12,529 nt of DNA. It comes from JBOGDS01 sp050743075 (GTDB lineage Bacteria; Actinomycetota; Actinomycetes; Jiangellales; Jiangellaceae). Where the stretch lies: assembly GCA_050743075.1 (NCBI GenBank), contig JBOGDS010000093.1, forward strand, positions 1 to 12,529, written 5' to 3'. Both the position numbers and the translations under genes were made by a program. The notes beneath the pieces were generated by a model. That model saw only the letters and a list, made by a program, of their open reading frames with translations. It was not told the DNA's origin and did no database searches. Shown piece after piece: positions 6,548 to 12,529 of the stretch; within the stretch, counting starts at the first letter, position 1; each line of letters starts with the position of its first letter.

Positions 6548-6561
6548 TCCCGGATCCGGGA
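6548..6561. repeat. 14-bp perfect palindrome upstream of tRNA-Pro
   Basis: TCCCGGATCCGGGA is fully self-complementary and sits 12 bases upstream of the tRNA-Pro 5' end, inside its predicted leader and between two divergent genes. With no loop it would form only a small hairpin in RNA. A dimeric protein site is possible but no known family motif is recognised. Confidence 0.4.
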
Positions 6562-6610
6562 CGCGCAGGTGTTCGTGCCCGACCAGCCTACGCCCTGCCA
6601 CGATGCTGTC

Positions 6611-7385
6611 ATGAGCAGCCGCGTGGTCGTGCTGGGTAGTTGCGGTGCCTGGCCGGAGGCAGGGCGGGCGTGTAGCGGGTTCGTGGTCGAGCACGACGGG
6701 TTCAGGGTGGTGTTGGACCTCGGCTACGGGACGTTGCCCGGCTGTTCTCGCTGCTCGGCTCGTCTGTTGGGGATGGCCTCGATGCGGTCGTCGTGACCCA
6801 CGAGCATCCGGATCACATGGTCGACCTGCATGGCCTGCTCCGGGCGCGGTGGTTCGGGGGGCGCGGGGCGGCACCCCTCCCGTTGTCCGCGCCGGCCGTT
6901 GTGGTCGGGCGAGTCGCGGTGTTGGAGGACGCCGACGACGTGACGGTGCGGCGCGTGTTCGACTGGCACCCGTTGCCCGCAGCAGCATGCGAGATCGGGC
7001 CGTTTCGCCTGGACAGCTGGGCGCTGCCGCATTTCGTCCCCAATGCCGGGATACGTCTGACCGCTCCAGGTCTGACGGTGGCGTACACCGGCGACACCGG
7101 GCAGACCGGGCGCTCGTCGACATTGCGCGGAACGCCGATCTGTTCATCGCCGAGGCCAGCGACCGGCACCAGCACGCGGGCGTCCCGCCGGCTCCGCCGG
7201 GCCCTCGACTCCACCTCACGGCTCACGACGCCGGCTCGGCGGCGTCGGAAGCCGCGGCCCGGCGTCTTCTGCTGACTCATTTCTGGCCGGGCAACGACCG
7301 AGAGGCCTCCCGGGCGGCAGCACATGCCGTGTTCGACGGTGAGGTGCTGATCGCCGAGGAAGGCCTCGAGGTGATGCTGCCGTAG
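6611..7385 (+). pseudogene. Metallo-beta-lactamase-fold hydrolase, RNase Z/phosphodiesterase-like, with two frameshifts
   Basis: The ATG at 6611 gives MSSRVVVLGSCGAWPEAGRA, a typical start for this MBL subgroup. The frame breaks near 6739, where TTGCCCGGCTG stands for an expected TTGCCCCGGCTG. It resumes as LFSLLGSSVGDGLDAVVVTH with the metal motif THEHPDHM (about 6796-6819), the histidine of LPHFVPNAG and the aspartate of YTGDTG. A second 1-base loss near 7102 shifts the frame again; the third frame gives ALVDIARNADLFIAEASDRH and the last metal histidine in LLLTHFWPG, ending at TAG 7383-7385. Adding back one C at each site yields an uninterrupted 258-residue protein with all expected metal ligands. 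Relatives include RNase Z-like nucleases and cyclic nucleotide phosphodiesterases; the substrate is unknown. It is either a young pseudogene or a gene hit by two sequence errors. No ribosome site precedes the ATG. Confidence 0.85.
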
Positions 7386-7463
7386 CCCTGCCTGGTCCGG
7401 CCGGATGCTTCGGGGCCGGTAGCATTCTCCTTCGGATCACGGCGAAGCCGCGCGGCAAGTCTC

Positions 7464-7537
7464 GCGGGTGTAGCTCAATGGCAGAGCTCCAGCCTTCCAA
7501 GCTGGTCATGCGGGTTCGATTCCCGTCACCCGCTCCA
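7464..7537 (+). tRNA. tRNA-Gly (anticodon UCC)
   Basis: The gene begins GCGGGTGTAGCTCAATGGCA and ends CACCCGCTCCA. The acceptor arm GCGGGTG pairs with CACCCGC, followed by discriminator T (U in RNA, usual for tRNA-Gly) and an encoded CCA at 7535-7537. The anticodon loop CTTCCAA lies on stem CCAGC/GCTGG, with anticodon TCC at 7496-7498. The T arm has GGTTCGATTCC. A TAGCAT at 7420-7425 is a candidate -10, giving a leader of about 30 bases. Confidence 0.97.
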
Positions 7538-7890
7538 CACGAAGCCATAGGTCATGTGCGTGAAGCGCGTGCCTGCGGTTTCGTCGCCCCCTCCCGGAGG
7601 GATCCGCGCCCTCTACGTGCCCGATGCTTGCCCCGACCGGTTCTCGACGAGGCGCCGCGGCCCAGCACGCCGCGCACCAGGCGTCCAGCCCTTGACTCTC
7701 GGGGCCGACGAGCTGTGTGGCGGCCGTCGCGGACCGTGCTGGCGATCGGGGGATGACCGCGATGGTCGACCTGACCGCGACACCCGACGGTTGCCTGCAC
7801 TCCCCGGCTCCTCGACGTCGGTCCCGTCCCGGTCGGCGATCGCCCACGCGGCCAGACCGACGATCCGCTCGATCGGATCTGTCGGGATGC
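7538..7890. other. Stretch of about 350 bases with no recognisable gene
   Basis: Short open frames exist on both strands, but none has a ribosome site together with a recognisable protein family. On the minus strand, around 7790-7897, a run beginning SSIPTDPIERIVGLAAWAIA has codon use like the neighbouring genes and could be a decayed remnant; I cannot identify it. A small GC hairpin, CCCTC-CCG-GAGGG at 7589-7601, without a T-run, could help end the tRNA-Gly transcript. Although it lies next to a tRNA 3' end, no integrase, attachment-site repeat or insertion sequence is seen. Confidence 0.5.
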
Positions 7891-7954
7891 TTGACAATGT
7901 GAGGTAAGGCTGCCCTAACCTAGGCGACGAGGTAAGGCGACCCTAAGGACGCAG
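7891..7954 (+). promoter_or_regulatory. Iron-regulated promoter with two DtxR/IdeR-like boxes
   Basis: A perfect -35 TTGACA (7891-7896) is followed after 19 bases by TAACCT (7916-7921), which fits TANNNT. Box 1, TGAGGTAAGGCTGCCCTAA (7900-7918), matches the IdeR/DtxR consensus TTAGGTTAGGCTAACCTAA at 15 of 19 positions and covers the spacer and part of the -10. Box 2, CGAGGTAAGGCGACCCTAA (7928-7946), matches at 14 of 19 and covers the likely transcription start, reaching the ribosome site AAGGA (7945-7949). Box centres are 28 bases apart. Iron-loaded repressor at both would block the heme operon when iron is plentiful. Confidence 0.8.
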
Positions 7955-8620
7955 ATGACTTCGACCGAGCTCGCCCACCGCCAACCCGCAGAAAGCGCCG
8001 ATGACGTGCTGCGCGAGGCCCACGACGCCAACTACCGGTTCCCGCCGGGCTTCCGCGGCTTCGACGCGACGCTGCACACCGTCGACGAGACCGGGGTACG
8101 CACCGGGCCCACGCCGCTGCACGTCGCCGGCCCCCGCCAGGTCGAGGTCGACCGGGACGCCTCGCCGGCCTGGGCGCGCAGCGAGCTGGCCAGCATCGTG
8201 GCCCACCGCTGGGCGATGCCGTACGAGGACGCCGACGGCACGTGGGCCAAGCACGTCGGGACCGACGACGGCCACCCGCATGGGGTGCTCGTGATCATCG
8301 AGGACGACCCCTTCGACAGCGCGTACCGCGTCGTGGCCGGCCGGACGGCCGAGGTGCACCGCACCATGAAGGGACAGCGCTTCGTCATCACCCTGGGGGA
8401 GCGGCTCGTGACCCCGGACGGACGGGTCCTGCCGGCCGGGTTCACCGTCCACAACTGGGACCTCGAGGCGGCCCGCCTCGTCCGCGCCGACTTCTTCTCC
8501 GACACCTACGTCGAGGTCGACGGGGTCTTCCTCCCCGCCGCCCGCGAGGTCACGACCGGTGACGACGCCGGGCTCACCACCCGCCGCCTCACGATCAGCG
8601 CTCACCGAGTGATCGCGTGA
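7955..8620 (+). CDS. DUF3386 family protein, first gene of heme uptake operon
   Basis: A 221-residue protein that I recognise as DUF3386-like from its overall pattern: an opening ADDVLREAHDANYRFPPGFR (15-34), a central AEVHRTMKGQRFVITLGERL (132-151), then LPAGFTVHNWDLEAARLVRA (159-178) and DTYVEVDGVFLPAAREV. The family has no established function. No signal peptide or membrane segment is seen, so it is probably cytoplasmic. It contains a local His-rich stretch, DDGHPHG (104-110), and several further histidines that could bind heme or metal, which is speculation. The ATG at 7955 has AAGGA 5 bases upstream. Its stop overlaps the hmuT start by GTGA, and it sits directly behind the iron boxes, so it is the leading cistron of the heme operon. 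Possible roles are handling, storing or helping degrade imported heme; no classical heme oxygenase is present in the window. Confidence 0.85.
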   Translation: MTSTELAHRQPAESADDVLREAHDANYRFPPGFRGFDATLHTVDETGVRTGPTPLHVAGPRQVEVDRDASPAWARSELASIVAHRWAMPYEDADGTWAKHVGTDDGHPHGVLVIIEDDPFDSAYRVVAGRTAEVHRTMKGQRFVITLGERLVTPDGRVLPAGFTVHNWDLEAARLVRADFFSDTYVEVDGVFLPAAREVTTGDDAGLTTRRLTISAHRVIA

Positions 8621-9516
8621 AGCGCCTCGCGGCACTCGCGGCAGCCACCACCCTGATGGCCGCGCTCGCCGGCTGCGCGAGCGACGACGACGCGACCGAG
8701 ACGTCGCCGACCGCCTCCCGGGAGGCCGAGCGGATCGTCCCGCTCAACGGCGACATCGCCGAGATCGTGTACGCGTTGGGGCTGGGCGACGAGGTCGTCG
8801 GGACCGACGTCAGCGCCACGTACCCCGCCGAGGTCGAGGAGAAGCCGCGCATCGGCTACCAGCGTCAGCTGGCGGCCGAGGGAATCCTCGCCCTGCAGCC
8901 CACGGTGGTGATCGGGACCGAGGAGGCCGGCCCACCGGAGGTCATCGAGCAGCTCAGGGCGGCCGGCCCGGAGGTAACGATCCTGCCGGTCGACCCGGCG
9001 GTCGAGGCGGTGCCCGACAAGATCCGCGCGGTCGCCGAGGCTCTGGGGGTCGAGGAGGCGGGCGAGGAGCTCGCGGCGCAGACCGAGTCGTCGATCGCCG
9101 ACGCGGTGGCGCTCGCGGGTGAGGCCGCGTCGAAGCCGCGGGTCGCGTTCCTCTACGTCCGTGGGCCGCAGACGCTCATGATCGGGGGTGCCGGCTCCCG
9201 CGCCGACGCCATGATCGCGGCGGCCGGCGGGATCGACGCGGGCACCGAGACGGGGGTGCAGGGCTTCAAGCCGCTCACCCCCGAGGCGCTGGCCGCCGCC
9301 CAGCCCGACGTGCTGCTGCTCCTCTCGGCGGGGCTGGAGTCGATCGGCGGGACGGCCGGGCTGGCGCAGCTGCCCGGGGTGGCGCAGACCGACGCCGGCA
9401 AGCAGGGCAGGGTCCTCGCGTACGACGACCTGCTCCTGCTCGGCGGGGGTCCGCGGACCGGCGACGCGTTGACCGAGCTGGTGAAGGGGCTGCACCCCGA
9501 GCTCGCCACGTCGTGA
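8617..9516 (+). CDS. hmuT: Heme ABC transporter substrate-binding lipoprotein HmuT
   Basis: A 299-residue lipoprotein. Residues 1-20 form a lipoprotein signal with basic MKR, a hydrophobic core and lipobox L17-A18-G19-C20; Cys20 would be lipidated to hold the protein on the outer face of the membrane. The rest is a FepB/TroA-type binding fold: RIVPLNGDIAEIVYALGLGD (39-58), IGYQRQLAAEGILALQPTVV (79-98), VAFLYVRG (176-183), GLESIGG and QLPGVAQT. It should capture heme and pass it to HmuU. Tyr180 and Arg182 in FLYVRG correspond to the ligand Tyr and its hydrogen-bonding Arg in Corynebacterium HmuT. The other ligand position carries Tyr81, and the only histidine in the protein is His293 near the C-terminus. 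The GTG start overlaps the upstream stop as GTGA. Confidence 0.92.
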   Translation: MKRLAALAAATTLMAALAGCASDDDATETSPTASREAERIVPLNGDIAEIVYALGLGDEVVGTDVSATYPAEVEEKPRIGYQRQLAAEGILALQPTVVIGTEEAGPPEVIEQLRAAGPEVTILPVDPAVEAVPDKIRAVAEALGVEEAGEELAAQTESSIADAVALAGEAASKPRVAFLYVRGPQTLMIGGAGSRADAMIAAAGGIDAGTETGVQGFKPLTPEALAAAQPDVLLLLSAGLESIGGTAGLAQLPGVAQTDAGKQGRVLAYDDLLLLGGGPRTGDALTELVKGLHPELATS

Positions 9517-10568
9517 GTGCGCCGGCAGCCGCGGTGCGCCTCGCGCGGGTGCCGCGCAGCGCACTGCTCCTGCCGGCACTCGGCGTCCTGCTCGTCGCCG
9601 CGGTACTCGTCAACGTGGCCACGGGCGCCGTCACCATCGCGCCCGACCAGGTGCTGACGAGCGTCCTCGCCCAGGTCGGGCTGGCCGAGTCGCCGGGTCC
9701 GCAGCTCGACGGGGTGCTGTGGGCCATCCGGGTCCCGCGCGTCGTCCTGGCCTGCCTGGTCGGCGCCGGGCTCGGCGTCGCCGGAGCGAGCCTGCAGGGG
9801 GTGTTCCGCAACCCGCTGGCCGACCCGGGTCTGCTCGGCGTGTCCAGCGGAGCGGCGGTCGGCGCGGTCGGGGCGATCGTGCTCGGCCTCGGCCCGCTCA
9901 CCCTCGCGGCGCTGCCCTTCGCGGCGTTCCTCGGCGGCCTGGTCGCGGTGGTCGCGGCCTATGCGGTCGCCCGCCACGACGGCCGTACGGAGGTGCTCAC
10001 CCTCGTGCTCGCCGGGGTCGCGGTGAACGCCGTGGCCGGCGGCGTCATCGGGCTGCTCACCTACCTCGCCGACGACGCCGAGCTGCGCACCATCACCTTC
10101 TGGAGCCTCGGCAGCCTCGGCGGCGCGACCTGGCGGAGCGTGGCGCAGGCGGCGCCGTTCGTGGTCGTGGGCACCGTGCTGCTGACTCGCTCGGGGCGGA
10201 CGCTCAATGTGCTCGTGCTCGGCGACCGCGAGGCCCGCCACCTCGGCCTCGCCCCCGAGCGGTCGCGGCTGCGCATCGTCGCGCTCACGGCCCTGGTCAC
10301 CGGTGCCGCCGTGGCCGTGTCGGGGATCGTCGGCTTCGTCGGGCTCGTGGTCCCGCACCTCATCCGGCTTCTCGTCGGCCCTGACCACCGGCTGCTCCTA
10401 CCGGCCAGCGCGCTCGCCGGCGCCTCGGTCCTGCTTCTCGCCGACCTGCTCGCCCGGATGCTGGTCATCCCCGCGGAGCTGCCCCTCGGCGTCGTCACCG
10501 CGCTGGTCGGTGGCCCGTTCTTCCTGTGGCTGCTCGTCCGCACCCGTCGTTCGGGCAGCTGGGGATGA
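9513..10568 (+). CDS. hmuU: Heme ABC transporter permease HmuU (FecCD family)
   Basis: A 351-residue integral membrane protein with about ten hydrophobic segments, the size and layout of FecCD/BtuC permeases. Family motifs are clear: RVPRVVLACLVGAGLGVAGA (73-92), SLQGVFRNPLADPGLLGVSS (93-112, the strongest signature), LAGVAVNAVAGG (166-177), FWSLGSLGGATW (196-207) and GIVGFVGLVVPHLIRLLVGP (271-290). The GDREARHLGLAPERSR segment (237-252) is the cytoplasmic coupling region that meets the ATPase. As a homodimer it forms the channel for heme delivered by HmuT. The GTG start at 9513 overlaps the hmuT stop (GTGA). The next gene overlaps its stop by ATGA, so the three transporter genes are translationally coupled. 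Confidence 0.95.
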   Translation: MSAPAAAVRLARVPRSALLLPALGVLLVAAVLVNVATGAVTIAPDQVLTSVLAQVGLAESPGPQLDGVLWAIRVPRVVLACLVGAGLGVAGASLQGVFRNPLADPGLLGVSSGAAVGAVGAIVLGLGPLTLAALPFAAFLGGLVAVVAAYAVARHDGRTEVLTLVLAGVAVNAVAGGVIGLLTYLADDAELRTITFWSLGSLGGATWRSVAQAAPFVVVGTVLLTRSGRTLNVLVLGDREARHLGLAPERSRLRIVALTALVTGAAVAVSGIVGFVGLVVPHLIRLLVGPDHRLLLPASALAGASVLLLADLLARMLVIPAELPLGVVTALVGGPFFLWLLVRTRRSGSWG

Positions 10569-11380
10569 CCGGCATCACCGATCGGCCGGTCCGTGTGGCT
10601 GTCAGTGCCAGGTCGGCGGCGCCGGTGCTGTGCGCGAGAGCGGCGACCCGGCGTGTCGGCGGCCGGGCGCTGGTCGACGGGATCGACCTCGACATCCACC
10701 CGGGCGAGGTCCTCGCCGTCGTCGGGCCCAACGGGGCCGGGAAGTCGACGCTGCTGGCCCTGCTCGCGGGTGACCTACCGCCGCAGGCCGGCGAGGTCCT
10801 CCTCGAGGGCCGCCGAGTCGACGCCTGGCCTGCCGCCGCCCTGGCCCGGACGCGGGCCTTGATGCCGCAGCAGTCGGTGCTGCCGTTCGCCTTCACCGCC
10901 GAGCAGGTCGTCGCGCTCGGCCGCCACCCGCACGGCGATAGCCCCGCGACGACGCGGCGGCTCGTCGCCCGCGCCCTCGAGCAGGCCGGCGTCCCGCACC
11001 TCGCGACGCGGGCCTTCCCGACCCTGTCCGGCGGCGAGCAGGCGCTCGTGACCTTCGCCCGCATCCTCGCCCAGGACACGGCGGTCCTCCTCCTCGACGA
11101 GCCGACCGCCAACCTCGACGTCGCCCACGAGCGGCACCTGCTCCGATGCGTTCGCACCGCCGCCGCCGACGGGCGCAGTGTCGCCGTCGTCATGCACGAC
11201 CTCAACCTCGCCGCCACGTACGCCGACAGGGTCGCCGTGCTCTGCGACGGCCGGCTCGAGTGCATCGGGACGCCGGAGCAGGCCCTCACCAGAGGTGTGC
11301 TCACGCGCGTCTTCGACCACCCGATCGACGTCCTGCCGCACCCAGACGGGCAGGGCATCCTCGTCGTCGCACACCGCTGA
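10565..11380 (+). CDS. hmuV: Heme ABC transporter ATP-binding protein HmuV
   Basis: A 271-residue ABC ATPase. Walker A is GPNGAGKST (54-62), the Q-loop is at Gln102-Gln103 (MPQQS), the signature LSGGEQ (154-159), Walker B VLLLDEPTA (174-182), the D-loop NLD and the switch His211 (VMHDLNLAATYADRV). It powers heme import by HmuU from the cytoplasmic side. After LSGGEQ the sequence reads ALVTFAR, with Leu where Arg is usual (ARVTFAR/QRVQLAR); the signature itself is intact. The ATG at 10565 is chosen because it overlaps the hmuU stop as ATGA, as at the other junctions; an upstream in-frame start would need a 39-base longer overlap. It is the last gene of the operon; 83 bases follow before the next gene. 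Confidence 0.94.
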   Translation: MTGITDRPVRVAVSARSAAPVLCARAATRRVGGRALVDGIDLDIHPGEVLAVVGPNGAGKSTLLALLAGDLPPQAGEVLLEGRRVDAWPAAALARTRALMPQQSVLPFAFTAEQVVALGRHPHGDSPATTRRLVARALEQAGVPHLATRAFPTLSGGEQALVTFARILAQDTAVLLLDEPTANLDVAHERHLLRCVRTAAADGRSVAVVMHDLNLAATYADRVAVLCDGRLECIGTPEQALTRGVLTRVFDHPIDVLPHPDGQGILVVAHR

Positions 11381-11419
11381 ACCCCTCTCCGGCACCGTCC
11401 CGACGAGCCCGTAGCGCAG

Positions 11420-11454
11420 CTACCAGGTCAGCCCGAGACCGAGCGCTCTGGTAG
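11420..11454. repeat. 7-bp inverted repeat ahead of the winged-helix gene
   Basis: CTACCAG (11420-11426) and CTGGTAG (11448-11454) are perfect reverse complements 21 bases apart, in the 83-base gap after hmuV. The right arm abuts the ribosome site of the next gene. It may be an operator or a leader stem; no T-run supports a terminator. Confidence 0.3.
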
Positions 11455-11463
11455 GAAGCTGCC

Positions 11464-12529
11464 GTGAGGCGCATCGGGGTCGACGAACGACGGGCGCGGC
11501 TCGCTCTGAGGCAGCATCTGGCAACCACGGCGCCAGCATCGGATCCGGTCGCCGCGGCACGCGGCGTCGTCGCGCTTCACGCCACCGACCCGGCGACCGT
11601 GTTCCTGTCCGTCCAGGCCCGGGCACCCTCGGCGGAGGCCGCCGACATCGAGCGGGCTCTCTACGACGAGCGGACGCTGCTGCGGATGCTCGGTATGCGC
11701 CGGACGATGTTCGTCGTGCCGACCGACGTGGCGCCGGTGGTCCAGGCCTCGTCCACCGACGCCATCGCCACCAGGCAGTGGCGCACCTACACCCAGCTGA
11801 TCGAGCGGGGCGGCGTCGGCGACCGCGCGTGGTTCGAGGACGTCGTCGAGTCCACCGCGCATGCGCTCGCCGCCCGCGGCGAGGCCACAGCGGCCGAGCT
11901 GTCGGCCGACGAGCCGCGGCTTCGCACGAAGCTGCTCCTGGCCGAGGGCAAGGCGTACGCGGCGCAGCAGAACATCACGACATGGGTGCTGTTCCTTCTG
12001 GCGGCCGAGGGGCGGATCGTGCGCGGCCGCCCGCGCGGCACCTGGACGAGCAGCCAGTACATGTGGTCGCCGGCGGAGAGGTGGCTACCCAGCGGAAGGC
12101 CCGAGGAACCGGTCGAAGCGGCCCGGGTCGAGCTCGTCCGGCGATGGCTCGCGGCCTTCGGTCCAGGAACCGTCGCCGACCTCACGTGGTGGACCGGCTG
12201 GACGCTCGGTCAGGTCAAGCTGGCCCTGGCGGACATCGAGCCGGTCGAGGTCGACCTCGACGGGACGACCGCACTCGTGCTGTCGGACGACGCCGAGGAG
12301 ACCGCCGCACCCGACCCCTGGGTGGCGCTGCTTCCGGCCCTCGACCCGACGCCGATGGGCTGGTCCGAGCGGTCCTGGTACCTCGGCGACCACGCGCCGA
12401 CGCTGTTCGACCGGTCGGGCAACGTCGGGCCGACGGTGTGGAGCGACGGCCGGATCGTCGGCGGCTGGGCTCAGCGGGCCGATGGCGAGGTCGTGTACCG
12501 GCTGCTGGAGGATGTCGGCGCCGAGGCGG
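11464..12529 (+). CDS. Winged-helix DNA-binding domain protein (HTH_42, AlkZ/YcaQ superfamily), partial at right edge
   Basis: At least 355 residues, open to the window edge. The GTG at 11464 has AGGA (11453-11456) 7 bases upstream and gives MRRIGVDERRARLALRQHLA. Recognisable family segments include LHATDPATVFLSVQAR (about 43-58), ERTLLRMLGMRRTMFVVPTD, LRTKLLLAEGKAYAAQQ, RWLAAFGPGTVADLTWWTGW, and PALDPTPMGWSERSWYLGDH, with a late WSDGRIVGGWAQR. These fit the PF06224 group of tandem winged-helix proteins. Characterised relatives AlkZ and YcaQ are DNA glycosylases that remove bulky alkyl adducts or crosslinks. AlkZ-type members have a QxQ motif where this protein has H-A-T-D, so glycosylase activity is uncertain. 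It is on the same strand as hmuV but separated by 83 bases with its own ribosome site, so it is probably a separate unit. Confidence 0.85.
   Translation, partial: MRRIGVDERRARLALRQHLATTAPASDPVAAARGVVALHATDPATVFLSVQARAPSAEAADIERALYDERTLLRMLGMRRTMFVVPTDVAPVVQASSTDAIATRQWRTYTQLIERGGVGDRAWFEDVVESTAHALAARGEATAAELSADEPRLRTKLLLAEGKAYAAQQNITTWVLFLLAAEGRIVRGRPRGTWTSSQYMWSPAERWLPSGRPEEPVEAARVELVRRWLAAFGPGTVADLTWWTGWTLGQVKLALADIEPVEVDLDGTTALVLSDDAEETAAPDPWVALLPALDPTPMGWSERSWYLGDHAPTLFDRSGNVGPTVWSDGRIVGGWAQRADGEVVYRLLEDVGAEA

Noticed and set aside
7589..7601. CCCTC-CCG-GAGGG as an intrinsic terminator after tRNA-Gly
   Set aside because: Only a 5-bp stem, no T-run and more than 50 bases from the tRNA end; too weak to call.
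7464..7890. tRNA-Gly 3' end as an integration site for a mobile element
   Set aside because: No integrase, repeated tRNA tail or transposase is present downstream, and the iron-uptake operon has normal codon use.
7613..7897. Minus-strand frame starting MSSIPTDPIERIVGLAAWA in the gap before the heme operon
   Set aside because: The first 30 or so codons look gene-like, but the rest is Arg/Ser-rich and no family or ribosome site is recognised; kept only as a possible remnant.
8602..9579. Minus-strand open frame of 325 codons opposite hmuT
   Set aside because: Shadow of hmuT; the plus-strand protein has a lipobox and a complete binding-protein fold.
9153..10388. Minus-strand open frame of 411 codons opposite hmuT and hmuU
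   Set aside because: Composition is Asp/Glu/Arg/His repeats typical of antisense to a membrane protein gene; no domain and no ribosome site.
1..12529. CRISPR arrays, insertion sequences, phage genes or a replication origin
   Set aside because: No regularly spaced repeats, transposase, phage proteins or DnaA-box clusters were seen anywhere in the window.

Overview
The window reads as chromosome from a high-GC actinomycete (Actinomycetota). The evidence is strong G/C preference at third codon positions, frequent GTG starts, a paired clpP1-clpP2 locus next to tig and clpX, ClgR-like and DtxR/IdeR-like operator motifs, TANNNT-type -10 elements, and an actinobacterial-type heme uptake operon. The genus cannot be fixed from the sequence; the gene order would suit a Propionibacteriales- or Frankiales-like lineage, but that is a guess.

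Left part (1-1975). A minus-strand M13-family metallopeptidase gene is clearly broken: one 1-base frameshift, one in-frame TAG, and no C-terminal catalytic half. At about position 131 its reading frame runs directly, in frame, into an internal piece of valyl-tRNA synthetase (valS) that continues off the left edge. This looks like a deletion joining two neighbouring genes, or an assembly chimera. Between it and clpX sits an intact plus-strand Phd/YefM antitoxin and PIN toxin pair.

Middle part (1998-6535, all minus strand). This is the protein quality-control block, transcribed tig > clpP1 > clpP2 > clpX, with all four genes intact. Trigger factor folds nascent chains, ClpP1 and ClpP2 form the mixed protease and ClpX is its ATP-driven unfoldase. 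The tig-clpP1 gap holds a ClgR-like box, a candidate promoter and a perfect 13-bp inverted repeat. A tRNA-Pro(UGG) gene lies upstream of tig on the same strand.

Next (6611-7537) comes a plus-strand metallo-beta-lactamase-fold gene with two 1-base frameshifts, then tRNA-Gly(UCC). A stretch of about 350 bases with no recognisable gene follows.

Right part (7891-12529, plus strand). A promoter with two DtxR/IdeR-like iron boxes precedes a tight four-gene operon in which every junction is a 4-base overlap: a DUF3386 protein, then hmuT (heme-binding lipoprotein), hmuU (permease) and hmuV (ATPase). Together they should bring heme across the membrane when iron is scarce; the DUF3386 protein is the uncharacterised member. 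The window ends inside a separate winged-helix (HTH_42, AlkZ/YcaQ-superfamily) gene.

The most notable items are the M13-ValS in-frame junction, the DUF3386-led iron-regulated heme operon, an HmuT with tyrosine at both positions where known homologues place axial heme ligands, and ClgR-like boxes upstream of both clpP1 and tig. I did not find a clearly new multi-gene system.
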